Shown here: one piece after another, positions 55,228 to 63,952 of the stretch
Layout: every line of letters starts with the position of its first letter
How positions within the stretch are numbered: position 1 is the stretch's first letter
Assembly: GCA_964467585.1 (NCBI GenBank)
Contig: CAYXRF010000003.1
Location: forward strand, 91,166-155,165
Direction of reading: 5' to 3'
DNA: 64,000 nt
DNA from: CALVLD01 sp964467585
GTDB taxonomy: Bacteria > Bacillota > Clostridia > Christensenellales > CAG-138
Position numbers and translations under genes: made by a program
Notes under the pieces: generated by a model
Database searches by the model: none
Told to the model about the DNA's origin: nothing
What the model saw: the letters and a program-made list of their open reading frames with translations, nothing else

Positions 55228-55974
55228 TCAATTATCCTCCGTCGGCCGATATGGAAATGACGGCATCAAATCAAGCTTGAAAAGATTTGCGCTGTGACGG
55301 CGGTCGATATTTGCCTTTACGGCAGGGTCATCGCATACTCCCGTGCGGATATAGCGGTCAAGCACGGCATATGTAAAGCCCAGATTGTCCTCGTCCGTTT
55401 TGCCGCAAAGCCCATCGATGGGAGGCTTTTCAACAATATCCTCCGGCAGACCGAGTGCGCGCCCAAGCTGCTTGACCTCCGCAACAGTCAGATGCGAAAG
55501 CGGAGAAAAATCCCCCACGGAATCCCCCCAGCGGGTTGAATAGCCCACCCAGTCCTCCGAAAGATTGCAGGTGTTTGCCACCCGCCCATTGTGCGATTGC
55601 GAAACGGCGTACACGGCGCTCATGCGCAGACGCGGGGAAATGTTGACAAGCGTCTGCGCGGACGCTTCCACACCCGCCGTCTCAAGCTGGGATATAAGCG
55701 CATCGTACATCCCCTTAATATTTATTTCAAAATAACGTATACCAAGCAAAGCGCAGACGCGCCGCGCAACGTCTATATCATGCTGAATGCCGTTTGGCAT
55801 AAGCACGCCTATCACGCGGTCGCGCCCCAATGCGGCAACGCACACAGCTGCGGTAACGCTGCTGTCCTTGCCCCCGGAAATGCCCAGAACGGCGTTGCAG
55901 CCATTGCCGTTTTTTTCAAACCATGCGCGTGTCCACTCGATAACATCGCTTTTTACCCTTTGTACATCAAACAT
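55228..55974 (-). CDS. nadE: Ammonia-dependent NAD+ synthetase
   Basis: Amidates nicotinate adenine dinucleotide to NAD+. The 248-residue chain has the PP-loop SGGKDSS (33-39), VANTCNLSEDWVGYSTRWGDS and PIDGLCGKTDEDNLGF, and has no glutaminase domain, so it uses free ammonia. It has its own promoter at 56004-56032, and GGAGG stands before the start. It is a single gene. Confidence 0.95.
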   Translation of the reverse strand: MFDVQRVKSDVIEWTRAWFEKNGNGCNAVLGISGGKDSSVTAAVCVAALGRDRVIGVLMPNGIQHDIDVARRVCALLGIRYFEINIKGMYDALISQLETAGVEASAQTLVNISPRLRMSAVYAVSQSHNGRVANTCNLSEDWVGYSTRWGDSVGDFSPLSHLTVAEVKQLGRALGLPEDIVEKPPIDGLCGKTDEDNLGFTYAVLDRYIRTGVCDDPAVKANIDRRHSANLFKLDLMPSFPYRPTEDN

Positions 55975-56003
55975 AATTGACCTCCATGCGACAGTCTTAT
56001 TCG

Positions 56004-56032
56004 ATTATATAACAATATTTGTGGCGTGGCAA
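56004..56032 (-). promoter_or_regulatory. Sigma-A promoter of nadE
   Basis: On the minus strand TTGCCA (56027-56032), 17 nt and TATAAT (56004-56009), about 25 nt before GGAGG. Confidence 0.78.
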
Positions 56033-56058
56033 TAGCTTACGCGCACATTATGACATTA

Positions 56059-57081
56059 TCAAATGCGTTCGATTATCCGCTCATATGCCCTGTCGCAAAG
56101 CGAAAAATCCATTGCATTGGTGTATGCGCCCTCGATATTGGAATGAACCTCACGCGCCATATTGAGAAGCGAACACGCCGTGAGTACGCTCTGTTCAAAC
56201 GTGCGGCGGGCACTGTCGCAATGCGCCTCGCTTATGCGGCGAGCGTCAAGCGCAATCACTGTTTCGCCAACGCAAAGCGGAGCTTCGCAGGCAAGCACAA
56301 TGCTGTCATCATTTATTATCAGTCCCTCAAGCAGCGCGGCGTTAATCGGGTCGAGCACGCGGCACACGCTGACGCCTTCCCAACAAAGCTGCCCGTCAAG
56401 CGCCGCAAGCCATGTGGAAAGTCCAACTCCCCACGGTGCGTTTATTCGGATTATCCGTGTGAATTTTGAAAAATCGGTAAGGCTGATAAGCCCATCGGGC
56501 GTTACGGCGTGGATGAACACGCTGCGTGCGGAGCGCGTAAGCGGAGAATATTTTTCTGCCGTGCCGTGCGGGGGAAGAATTTGTTTTATGTCGTCAAGCT
56601 TTGAAAAATCAACGGAGGTCAATGCGGACGCCGTTTCTCTTGCGCCCATGGCGCATTGCTCCGCGGAATGCGCGGCGGCAAAAAGCGCACGCATTTTTGC
56701 TGATTGACCTTCGATAAATACCCTTTTTGGAATAAGCGCCGACGCGTCAAGCCCATCGCCAAGGCTGATAAGCTCATCCACGGCGGCGGGAAATACCGGG
56801 TCAACTATATGCGGCGCAGTGCCGTCCACAGCCGCGATACGCCCATCGATTATTATTCCGTCCAAACTGGCAGGGTCGCTTGAGCAATGGTACATCTCCA
56901 AAGAGCAGCCCTTGCCCTCGGCGTGCGCCGCCACACGCTTCATCAAGCTGCTTTTGCCCACGCCCGGCCCTCCCTTCAAAATAAAAAGCCTTTCCAGCCC
57001 CTGCGTGTTGAATATGTCGCCAAAGCAGCCCCTAAAGCCCAAATAGGTATTGCTGCCCGCAAAAAAATGTCGTGTCGCCAT
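56059..57081 (-). CDS. P-loop ATPase of the PRK06851 type
   Basis: A 340-residue ATPase of unknown function, similar to a family of Firmicutes proteins with the beginning HFFAGSNTYLGFRG...LERLFILKGGPGVGKSS. Walker A is GGPGVGKSS (37-45). A second half with WGVGLSTWL (about 240) looks like a degenerate repeat of the nucleotide-binding fold. The start at 57081 has AAGGAGGG upstream. It is transcribed away from dpaAB, which starts 147 nt to the right, so a link with sporulation is possible but unproven. Confidence 0.78.
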   Translation of the reverse strand: MATRHFFAGSNTYLGFRGCFGDIFNTQGLERLFILKGGPGVGKSSLMKRVAAHAEGKGCSLEMYHCSSDPASLDGIIIDGRIAAVDGTAPHIVDPVFPAAVDELISLGDGLDASALIPKRVFIEGQSAKMRALFAAAHSAEQCAMGARETASALTSVDFSKLDDIKQILPPHGTAEKYSPLTRSARSVFIHAVTPDGLISLTDFSKFTRIIRINAPWGVGLSTWLAALDGQLCWEGVSVCRVLDPINAALLEGLIINDDSIVLACEAPLCVGETVIALDARRISEAHCDSARRTFEQSVLTACSLLNMAREVHSNIEGAYTNAMDFSLCDRAYERIIERI

Positions 57082-57227
57082 AAAAAACCCTCCTTTGCCG
57101 TCTGCGCGGCAGATTCTATCCGCAAGCGTGCGGGAATAGCTTGATATGAGGCGTGCCCGCCACATGGGTACGCGATGCCATATTATTCAGCTTGATACTG
57201 AAAGTGTTACCGTTTTAGGAGGTGCAG

Positions 57228-58019
57228 ATGCAATTTTGTGTTTTGGGAGACGATCGCCGCAGCCAATATCTGCGGCAGGAGTTAAAGGAGAGAGGTTATT
57301 TTGTGTGTGAATCGTTGTGCGGCGAATTTGCGGCGTCGCAGCCGCTTGCCGTTGCCGCGCCGCTTGGCTTTCGCCCTGCGGAGCTTTGCGAAATAATTGG
57401 CGCGCTGCCCCGGCATGCCGTTTTGATGGGCGGACAGAAGGCGCGGGAGGTATACGAGGCGGCTGAAAATTCTGATGTAACCTATGCTTGTCTAACCGAC
57501 AACGAGGCGTTTGCCGTTAAAAATGCCGTCGCCACGGCGGAGGGTGCCATTCAGCTTATCCTTTGCGGCACTGAGACAACAATTCGAGGTATGACCGTTG
57601 CCGTCACGGGCTTTGGGCGCGTCGCATCCGCGCTTGCTCCTCTTTTGTATTGCCTTGGCGCTGATGTGAGGATAATCTGCCGCAGTGAGACGGACGCTGC
57701 AAGAGCTATGATGTATGACGTTCGCCATATGTACGATATAGCGAACGCTGTGTTTGACTGTGATGTTTTTATAAACACCGTGCCTTCGCGTGTGCTTTCA
57801 AACGAGGTGATGGACGTAATGCGTTCTGACGTTCTTATGATAGAGCTTGCATCGCCGCCCTACGGCTATGACGCCGACCACGCCGCAGCAACAGGCAGAC
57901 GCTCCGTTTTGGCGCGTGGACTGCCCTCAACCTCCGCCCCGAAAAGTGCGGCAAAATACCTTGCCGATGCTGTACTGTGTGAAATTTTGAATATTGAGAG
58001 GAGTAAATTCGATGCTTGA
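57228..58019 (+). CDS. dpaA: Dipicolinate synthase subunit A
   Basis: With DpaB makes dipicolinic acid, the spore-core chelator, from dihydroxy-tetrahydrodipicolinate in the mother cell. The 263-residue chain has an N-terminal LGDDRRSQYL typical of SpoVFA and a Rossmann fold GMTVAVTGFGRVASALA (about 122-138) for NAD(P)H. The ATG at 57228 follows AGGAGGTG. Upstream CATATTATT (about 57178) with an AC about 16 nt before it faintly resembles a sigma-K promoter. It overlaps dpaB by 8 nt. Confidence 0.92.
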   Translation: MQFCVLGDDRRSQYLRQELKERGYFVCESLCGEFAASQPLAVAAPLGFRPAELCEIIGALPRHAVLMGGQKAREVYEAAENSDVTYACLTDNEAFAVKNAVATAEGAIQLILCGTETTIRGMTVAVTGFGRVASALAPLLYCLGADVRIICRSETDAARAMMYDVRHMYDIANAVFDCDVFINTVPSRVLSNEVMDVMRSDVLMIELASPPYGYDADHAAATGRRSVLARGLPSTSAPKSAAKYLADAVLCEILNIERSKFDA

Positions 58020-58596
58020 GGACAAAACAATAGGCTTTGCGCTGACAGGCTCTTTCTGTACGCTTTCGCGTGCCGTGGCGGCAATGCAGAAGCTTGCCGC
58101 GGAGGGCTGCCAAATCGTGCCGATAGTTTCATACTCGGTGGCTTCCACAGACACGCGCTTTGGAAGCGCGGCGGAGCTTTTGGCTGAGGTCGAGGCAATC
58201 TGCCATCGACCTGTGATTGATTCGATTGTCGGCGCGGAGCCTATCGGACCCAAAAAGCTGCTTGACGCGCTTGTCGTTATGCCCTGCACGGGCAACACGC
58301 TTGCAAAGCTGTATCACGGCATAACCGACACACCCGTAACAATGGCGTGCAAATCACATCTTCGCAACGGCAGACCATGCCTGCTTTGCCCCGCCACAAA
58401 CGACGGCTTGGGCGCGAACGCACGAAACATCGGAGCATTAATGAACCTTAAAAACATCTATTTTATGCCGCTTGAGCAGGATGACGCTCAGGGCAAGCCC
58501 AACTCAATAATCGGGGTGATGGAGCTTATAGTGCCCTCCCTTGAAGCCGTGCTTGAGGGACAAAAGCCTCGTCCGCAGCTTTATCGTCAAAGCTGA
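58012..58596 (+). CDS. dpaB: Dipicolinate synthase subunit B
   Basis: Flavoprotein-fold partner of DpaA. The 194-residue chain starts with KTIGFALTGSFCTL and has LDALVVMPCTGNTLAKLYHGITDTPVTMA, both typical of SpoVFB. It overlaps dpaA (GATGCTTGA). GAGAGGAG lies upstream of the ATG at 58012. In Bacillus asd and dapGA follow; here the operon ends at the terminator at 58624, so only the last step of dipicolinate synthesis is encoded. Confidence 0.93.
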   Translation: MLEDKTIGFALTGSFCTLSRAVAAMQKLAAEGCQIVPIVSYSVASTDTRFGSAAELLAEVEAICHRPVIDSIVGAEPIGPKKLLDALVVMPCTGNTLAKLYHGITDTPVTMACKSHLRNGRPCLLCPATNDGLGANARNIGALMNLKNIYFMPLEQDDAQGKPNSIIGVMELIVPSLEAVLEGQKPRPQLYRQS

Positions 58597-58617
58597 CGCG
58601 GTATCCGTCCCGCAAAC

Positions 58618-58686
58618 CAAAAAAATACGGCCACGCGGCGCAAAGCGCATTAATGCGGTGCAAAGCGTGGTCGTATTGTGTTTTTT
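58618..58686. terminator. Bidirectional terminator between dpaB and murC
   Basis: Stem aatacggccacgc/gcgtggtcgtatt with one G-U-type position. T-runs lie on both sides: gtgTTTTTT on the plus strand and TATTTTTTTGG on the minus strand. Confidence 0.85.
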
Positions 58687-58699
58687 GTAACCTTGGGCT

Positions 58700-60082
58700 T
58701 TAAGCCAACAGCTTGTTTGTTTGGATATAAACGTCCCCGCTGCCGAGGGTAAGAACCACATCGCCCTGCCCTGCGTTTTGCTTGAGCCAGTCGCTTATGC
58801 CCTCAAACGTGGGGATGTAAATCGCGTTGCCTGTGGCTTGGTTAATGCCGTTAACCATGTCACGAGAGTGAACCGAGCCATCGTCCTTTTCACGTCCCGG
58901 GTAGATATCCGGAACAAGAACCATGTCCGCCCCCGCAAAGCAGTCAACATTTTTGCAGAAAAGGGTTTTTGCACGGGTGTAGCTGTTGCACTGAAAAACC
59001 ACGAACAGCTTTTTATGCGGAGTGCGCAGTGCGGAATCCATAGCAGCGCGAATTTCTGCGGGATGATGCGCATAATCGTGGAAAACGCGTACCCCCGCAC
59101 GCTCAAAATAGAATTCAAAGCGTCTGCGTGTGTTTTTGAAAAGCGAAAGCGCCTGCGCTGCCGTTGAAAAATCGGATTCGTGCGAAACCGCCACGGCACA
59201 GGCGGCAACTGCGTTGACGATATTGTGTCTGCCCGGAACGTGCAGCGTCACGCGTCCCAACAGCTTTTTATCACGGAAAAGGTCAAATGAGGCACAGCCA
59301 AGCTCGTCATACACTATGTTGTCGGGAAAAAACTGAGGCTCAAAGCTTTTGTCAAGCCCATAAGTTATCTCACGCAGATCGGAATGCGCAAACTCGTCAA
59401 GCAGACCGCGAACGCGTGGATCGTCAGTGCATCCGATGAAAAGCCCGTTATCGGGAAGCAGACGGATAAACTTGCGGAATGCATCCGTTATGGCATCTAT
59501 ATCCTTGAAATAATCGAGATGATCATCGTCAATGTTGTTTATCAGCGCAACGGTCGGGCGAAGCGTGAGAAAGCTTTCAACATATTCGCACGCCTCCGTA
59601 ATAAACAGCGAACGAGAGCCTATCCGCGTGCCGCCGTGCAAAAACTCAACAAAGCCGCCGACGTGCACTGTGGCGTCAAGCCCGCCGCGCTCCGCAATAA
59701 GCGCAAGCATTGAGGTTATTGTGGTTTTGCCGTGACAGCCTGCAATGCCGACAACCTCGGAATATCCTGCGGAGATTCTGCCAAGAGCGACAGACCGCTC
59801 AATCTGCTCAATCCCAAGCTGCGATGCGCGGACGCGCTCCGGATTATCCGGTTTTATCGCGGCGGAATAAATAACAAGATCGCATCCTTCAACATATTTT
59901 GCGTTGTGACCAATAAACACGGGAATACCAAGCTCCGTAAGCCTTTCTGTGAAGGGAGAGCGCGCTGAATCGCTGCCCTGAACCTCGTACCCGCGTGAAG
60001 CCAATATCTGCGCCAGACCGTTCATGGAACAGCCGCCGATACCAATCAGATGCACCCTCTTGCGCGACGTTTTATCGATCAT
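58700..60082 (-). CDS. murC: UDP-N-acetylmuramate-L-alanine ligase
   Basis: Adds L-alanine to UDP-MurNAc in peptidoglycan synthesis. The 460-residue chain has HLIGIGGCSMNGLA (UDP-binding), GIAGCHGKTTITSM (ATP loop, about 113-126), EACEYVESFL and DYAHHPAEI. The length is normal. The ATG at 60082 has GGAGG 7 nt upstream; a start at 60097 is less likely. It has its own promoter and is not in a dcw cluster. Confidence 0.96.
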   Translation of the reverse strand: MIDKTSRKRVHLIGIGGCSMNGLAQILASRGYEVQGSDSARSPFTERLTELGIPVFIGHNAKYVEGCDLVIYSAAIKPDNPERVRASQLGIEQIERSVALGRISAGYSEVVGIAGCHGKTTITSMLALIAERGGLDATVHVGGFVEFLHGGTRIGSRSLFITEACEYVESFLTLRPTVALINNIDDDHLDYFKDIDAITDAFRKFIRLLPDNGLFIGCTDDPRVRGLLDEFAHSDLREITYGLDKSFEPQFFPDNIVYDELGCASFDLFRDKKLLGRVTLHVPGRHNIVNAVAACAVAVSHESDFSTAAQALSLFKNTRRRFEFYFERAGVRVFHDYAHHPAEIRAAMDSALRTPHKKLFVVFQCNSYTRAKTLFCKNVDCFAGADMVLVPDIYPGREKDDGSVHSRDMVNGINQATGNAIYIPTFEGISDWLKQNAGQGDVVLTLGSGDVYIQTNKLLA

Positions 60083-60136
60083 GTAATGCCTCCGCATAAC
60101 TCAATGATGACGGGCAATTTCGCCCATCGACTATGT

Positions 60137-60165
60137 ATTATATGACGGATTCGCCTTAGACGCAA
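60137..60165 (-). promoter_or_regulatory. Sigma-A promoter of murC
   Basis: On the minus strand TTGCGT (60160-60165), 17 nt and TATAAT (60137-60142). Confidence 0.72.
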
Positions 60166-60257
60166 CAATTATTTGCGCTGCGCGGATAAAACAGGCTCAA
60201 GGCTTGCCGCCTGAGCTTATGCGGCAGGGCGCAAAGCTGATTTGTTCCTGCGGCTTT

Positions 60258-61466
60258 TTACTGTGCAAAGGGAGCATTGGCGGAAACCGCCCGATATATG
60301 GCGCAGCTGCGGGCAAAACGGCTTTGATACTCACTCTCGATACCGCGTGTGACGTTTGCGGCACGTTCCGCCTCAACAAGCGCAACGGCACATCCGGCAA
60401 AGCCCGCGCCCGTCATGCGTGCGCCGAAAACGCCTTCCTGACGCCTTGCGGCTTCCGTTATGACGTCAAGCTCCTCACAGGAAACCTCATAATCGTCACG
60501 CAGAGACGCGTGAGAGGCGTTCATCAGCGCACCGAACCTTTGCGCGGCGCAAGCCCCTCCCTCTTTCAGCGCGGCGCAGGCAAGCGTTACACGCTCGTTT
60601 TCGCTTACGGCATGACGCGCCCTTCGCAGAAGCGTTTTGTCTTGAATATTGCCGCAGATGTTTTCGAACTGCCGCGTTGAAAGCGAACAAAGCGAGTCTA
60701 TGCCGCCGCCCTCACTTCTGTTAAGCGACATAAGCGCGGCTTCGCACTCCGCACGGCGCGTGTTATATGCCGAGGTCACAAGGCTGCGCGGCTTGCAGGT
60801 GTCGAGTATAAGCAGAGTGCAGCCTTCAATATTAAACGAGATATAGGAATATTCAAGCGTTGACGTGTTTAGCAGCAGCGCGTCGCCCGCCTTGCCGATC
60901 GCGCAGACCGCCTGATCCATAATTCCGCAGTTAACGCCGACAAAACGATTTTCCGCACGCTGTGAAAGCAGAGCGGCCTGTTTTCCATCAACATTAATTC
61001 CAAAAAGTGTGCGTATAACCGCACATGTGAGAATTTCAAGCGAAGCGGACGATGAAAGTCCCGATCCGCGCGGAATATCGCCCATAATCGTCATGTTAAA
61101 GCCGTGCGGAAGCGTTATGCCCGCCTCCGCATAGGCGTAAATTACCGACATTGGGTACGCTGCCCAGCCCGAAACCGCAAATTCGCACTCCGCATTTTGC
61201 GCAAGCGGGTACTCCTCCGCCCCGCCGTGCGGAAAATTTGATGAGTACAGCCCAATCGTTTTATCTGTGCGCGGCGTCACCGCGCAGTAGGTTCCCATCG
61301 AAAGCGACATGGGAAGCACCCTGCCGCCGTTGTAGTCGATGTGGTCGCCAATCAGGTTTACGCGCCCGGGCGCAAAAAGTATTGCGGCTTGACCGCCCGT
61401 TTCACACCTGCCGCCAAACACGCTTTTATGCTCCGCCGTAAGACGGGCTGTCAATTGCTGATCCAT
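60258..61466 (-). CDS. galK: Galactokinase
   Basis: Phosphorylates galactose for the Leloir pathway. The 402-residue GHMP kinase has APGRVNLIGDHIDYNGG (32-48; the usual form has GEHTDY, so Glu to Asp and Thr to Ile here), the ATP loop PRGSGLSSSAS (132-142), NCGIMDQ with the catalytic Asp (about 184) and RMTGAGFAGCAVAL near the end. The sugar-site changes leave room for a related sugar. AAGGAG and a promoter lie upstream. No galT or galE is adjacent. Confidence 0.9.
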   Translation of the reverse strand: MDQQLTARLTAEHKSVFGGRCETGGQAAILFAPGRVNLIGDHIDYNGGRVLPMSLSMGTYCAVTPRTDKTIGLYSSNFPHGGAEEYPLAQNAECEFAVSGWAAYPMSVIYAYAEAGITLPHGFNMTIMGDIPRGSGLSSSASLEILTCAVIRTLFGINVDGKQAALLSQRAENRFVGVNCGIMDQAVCAIGKAGDALLLNTSTLEYSYISFNIEGCTLLILDTCKPRSLVTSAYNTRRAECEAALMSLNRSEGGGIDSLCSLSTRQFENICGNIQDKTLLRRARHAVSENERVTLACAALKEGGACAAQRFGALMNASHASLRDDYEVSCEELDVITEAARRQEGVFGARMTGAGFAGCAVALVEAERAANVTRGIESEYQSRFARSCAIYRAVSANAPFAQ

Positions 61467-61495
61467 AGTCCGCAGCTCCTTAAAAAATATACTCT

Positions 61496-61524
61496 ATTGT
61501 ATCATGCTTTGAAGACGATTCCAA
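61496..61524 (-). promoter_or_regulatory. Sigma-A promoter of galK
   Basis: On the minus strand TTGGAA (61519-61524), 17 nt and TACAAT (61496-61501). Confidence 0.7.
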
Positions 61525-61623
61525 ATGAAAGTTTGCGCGTGCGTACCGCTTTCGTATTTCAAAAAAGAACGTCGGCATTCCGTTTTCTTATCGGAATATA
61601 TAACGAAAACCTATAAAAAATGC

Positions 61624-61652
61624 TTGACAGTTAACTTCGAGAGTGATAACAT
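61624..61652 (+). promoter_or_regulatory. Sigma-A promoter of rplU-prp-rpmA
   Basis: TTGACA (61624-61629), 17 nt and TAACAT (61647-61652). Confidence 0.82.
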
Positions 61653-61658
61653 CGCACG

Positions 61659-61780
61659 GTGAGCCGCTCCGTGTCGGTTTATGGCTGTGTCGGTTTTTGC
61701 CGATAAAGCCGTTACTAAGCGCAGATTTCTGCCACCGTGCGTCACGGGCGAGACTGGTAAGAGGAGGAAGCAACAAAATT
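61659..61780 (+). promoter_or_regulatory. Probable L21 leader RNA (autoregulation of the rplU operon)
   Basis: About 122 nt of GC-rich leader lie between the promoter and the rplU start. It can form hairpins (cggtttttgccg; gtgcgtcac) and ends in GAGGAGG. Position and size fit the L21 leaders of Firmicutes, but I cannot confirm the consensus by eye. Confidence 0.5.
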
Positions 61781-62086
61781 ATGTACGCTATTATCGTAAC
61801 AGGCGGTAAACAGTATAAGGTCGAGCAGGGCAACCGTATAATGGTTGAAAAGCTTGACGCCGAGGTTGGCGCAGAGGTCAGCTTTGACGTACTGATGACG
61901 TCCGATGGCGAGACCGTTACTGTCGGCAAGCCCGTTATTCAGGGTATCGCCTGCAAGGCGGAGGTTGTCGAGCACGGCAAGGGTTCCAAGATCATTGTCT
62001 TTAAGTACAAGGCAAAGAAGAACTATCGCAAAAAGCAGGGTCATCGTCAGCCGTACACAATGGTCAAGATCCTTTCGATAGGCTGA
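61781..62086 (+). CDS. rplU: 50S ribosomal protein L21
   Basis: Large-subunit ribosomal protein that binds 23S rRNA. The 101-residue chain starts MYAIIVTGGKQYKVEQG and has FKYKAKKNYRKKQGHRQPYT, both typical. The ATG at 61781 has GAGGAGG upstream. It is the first gene of the conserved rplU-prp-rpmA operon. Confidence 0.98.
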   Translation: MYAIIVTGGKQYKVEQGNRIMVEKLDAEVGAEVSFDVLMTSDGETVTVGKPVIQGIACKAEVVEHGKGSKIIVFKYKAKKNYRKKQGHRQPYTMVKILSIG

Positions 62087-62097
62087 GAGGAAGCTGT

Positions 62098-62427
62098 ATG
62101 ACCGCGGTTACCGTCTTTTACAAAAGCGGGCGCGTCACGGGCTTTTGCGCGTCGGGTCACAGCGGGTATGCCAAACGGGGCGAGGATATCGTTTGCGCAG
62201 GCGTTTCCGCACTCACGCAGTCAGCGTGCATGGGTATCGAGCAGCTTGTTGATTCAAATGTCGATATCAGCTTAAAGGACGGCGAGCTTCGTCTGATGCT
62301 TGCTGAGGCTTCCGATGAGGAGCAGCGGCGGCGGGCGGAGCTGATACTTGGGACGATGCTTTTGGGCTTGCGTTCCATTGAGCAAAAATATAGTGATTAT
62401 CTCAAACTTTACGAGAGGGAGGTTTAG
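62098..62427 (+). CDS. prp: Ribosomal-processing cysteine protease Prp
   Basis: Removes the N-terminal extension of L27. The 109-residue protein has the catalytic His in SGHSGYA (His21) and the catalytic Cys in EDIVCAGVSALT (Cys33). It lies 11 nt after rplU and 1 nt before rpmA. The L27 encoded next to it carries the expected cleavage site, so the system is complete. Confidence 0.94.
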   Translation: MTAVTVFYKSGRVTGFCASGHSGYAKRGEDIVCAGVSALTQSACMGIEQLVDSNVDISLKDGELRLMLAEASDEEQRRRAELILGTMLLGLRSIEQKYSDYLKLYEREV

Positions 62428-62428
62428 T

Positions 62429-62719
62429 ATGTTCAGATTCGATCTGCAGCTTTTTGCACATAAAAAGGGCGTCGGAAGTTCCCGTAACGGTCGTGACAGT
62501 GAGTCCAAGCGTTTGGGGCCCAAGCGTGCCGACGGTCAGTTCGTGCTTGCGGGCAATATTCTTGTCAGGCAGCGCGGCACACACTTCCATCCCGGCATGA
62601 ATGTCGGAATTGGCAAGGATGACACCCTGTTTGCAAAGATTGACGGCGTTGTACGCTTCGAAACAAAGCATGGCGGTCACAAGTGCGTGAGCGTCTACAC
62701 CAAGGAAGAGATCGCCTGA
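62429..62719 (+). CDS. rpmA: 50S ribosomal protein L27 with Prp-cleaved N-terminus
   Basis: Ribosomal protein whose N-terminal tail reaches the peptidyl-transferase centre. The 96-residue chain begins MFRFDLQLF-AHKKG; in Staphylococcus the matching LQFF-A bond is cut by Prp, so cleavage after Phe9 is expected. The body (GVGSSRNGRDSESKRLG, HFHPGMNVGIGKDDTLFA) is ordinary. GAGGGAGG precedes the ATG. In most genomes obgE follows, but here a mobile element does. Confidence 0.98.
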   Translation: MFRFDLQLFAHKKGVGSSRNGRDSESKRLGPKRADGQFVLAGNILVRQRGTHFHPGMNVGIGKDDTLFAKIDGVVRFETKHGGHKCVSVYTKEEIA

Positions 62720-62854
62720 GGGCGTTCCCACGTCATCGAAAGCGCTGTCTTTCAATGACATTACAGCACATTAAAAGACCTGAGCGGATAATGCTTCGGG
62801 TGGATAAGGAAGTAATTCCAAAATTATCACCGTAGCATCGCAAAGGCAAAGAAT

Positions 62855-62896
62855 AACGCTCAGAAAGGCATAAATGCTTTTCTGGGCGTTTTTTCT
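62855..62896 (+). terminator. Terminator behind the rplU-prp-rpmA operon
   Basis: aacgctcagaaa-gcat pairs with atgc-ttttctgggcgtt around AAA (one bulge and one G-U), followed by TTTTTT. The preceding stretch 62720-62854 shows no gene; it has a small GCTGT/ACAGC hairpin near 62745-62772. Confidence 0.82.
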
Positions 62897-62979
62897 ATTT
62901 TGATAAATCCGCACATTCGATTTTTCTGCCTCTTTCCCCTACAATAAGGGGGAAATCAAAAACAGGAGGTCGGAAGACT

Positions 62980-63168
62980 ATGAAAACAAAGCGGAAATAC
63001 TTCTATCTGGACGATTTTGAGCATAGGTTACTGGTTGGATGCCTTATGACGGCTCGGAATGAGTATATTCACGAAGACAAGCCGATAGAGGACGTCAATG
63101 AGCTGATACTAAAAATCATTGACGCGTCGTCCAAGAAACTTCGTGTGATCGTAAAGGAGGACGCATAA
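62980..63168 (+). CDS. Small mobile-element protein preceding tnpV
   Basis: A 62-residue protein (YFYLDDFEHRLLVGCLMTARNEYI) of a kind that often stands before tnpV in clostridial transposons and integrative elements. Function unknown. AGGAGG precedes the start. It overlaps tnpV by 1 nt. Codon use is more A/T-rich than in the ribosomal operon to its left. Confidence 0.75.
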   Translation: MKTKRKYFYLDDFEHRLLVGCLMTARNEYIHEDKPIEDVNELILKIIDASSKKLRVIVKEDA

Positions 63169-63542
63169 TGGAAAAGCACATAACAGATGAGCGCACAGGG
63201 CTGAAATACGAGCTTGTCGGAGATTATTACATCATTGCCGGTGATGACGAGCCGGAGGAACGCCCTATCGGGATATGGGGGCAAAGACACCTACGGTATC
63301 TGAAACAGTATCATAAAACTGTTTATGCCGAACTCCTTACAAGCGGCAAGTTAAACAGCTATCTTGCAGACCTGAACGAGCAAGCAGAGGATATGTTCTT
63401 TCGGCTGGTAAAAGAACTTGCCGAAAAGGAAGGTATAACCGAAGCGCTCAAAGCTGATAATCAAATGCTTTGGGTACAGCGGATGAACGCAGTACGGGCA
63501 ATAGCAACGGAAATCATCTACGAAACTCTTATACACTCATAA
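63168..63542 (+). CDS. tnpV: Transposon-encoded protein TnpV
   Basis: A 124-residue protein of the TnpV family found in mobilisable transposons of clostridia. The diagnostic features are MEKHITDERTGLKYELVGDYY, RPIGIWGQRHLRYLKQY, LLTSGKLNSYLADLNEQA and the RMN.VR..A.EI end. Its molecular role is not known. Neither a recombinase nor a relaxase is visible in the last kilobase, so the element either continues beyond the window or is a remnant. Confidence 0.88.
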   Translation: MEKHITDERTGLKYELVGDYYIIAGDDEPEERPIGIWGQRHLRYLKQYHKTVYAELLTSGKLNSYLADLNEQAEDMFFRLVKELAEKEGITEALKADNQMLWVQRMNAVRAIATEIIYETLIHS

Positions 63543-63637
63543 TATAACAGCGGCAGAAAACCATTTCTGTCGCTGTTATACTTGCAACTGTTATAAGGCA
63601 CAATTAAAGCGAATATGTCTCTAAAAAGGAGTAAATA

Positions 63638-63952
63638 TTACCGAACCATTTGTAAGACACTTTCTATGATTGGACAGCCAATATCATATATTGTCAGCGC
63701 TGTGGCAATGAATTGTGGAATGTCCGGTATATTCTGGAGAAAACGTGTTTTTAGGGTTCGTTTTTCGATAACATTTATGCTCTTAGATTGCTCCTGAACG
63801 ATGTTGTTTAGTTCTTTGAGCGTTTTTTCCGGGTCTTGCTCAGCATATGCCGATATAAGAAGAAAACTATCAACTGGAAGCACTAAATGTTTTACATTCA
63901 GCGATTGTCCTACTGTACCGAAATTTTTCTCAATAATGTTTTTTATGGGCAT
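63638..63952 (-). CDS. Hypothetical protein in the mobile-element region
   Basis: Unrecognised 104-residue protein (NFGTVGQSLNVKHLVLPVDSF, EKTLKELNNIVQEQSKSI, QFIATALTIYDIGCPIIESVLQM). The second half looks helical with a hydrophobic end. The ribosome site is poor (AGAG), and an in-frame stop lies four codons upstream. The low GC fits the neighbouring tnpV region. It may be cargo of the element or a fragment of a longer gene. Confidence 0.5.
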   Translation of the reverse strand: MPIKNIIEKNFGTVGQSLNVKHLVLPVDSFLLISAYAEQDPEKTLKELNNIVQEQSKSINVIEKRTLKTRFLQNIPDIPQFIATALTIYDIGCPIIESVLQMVR

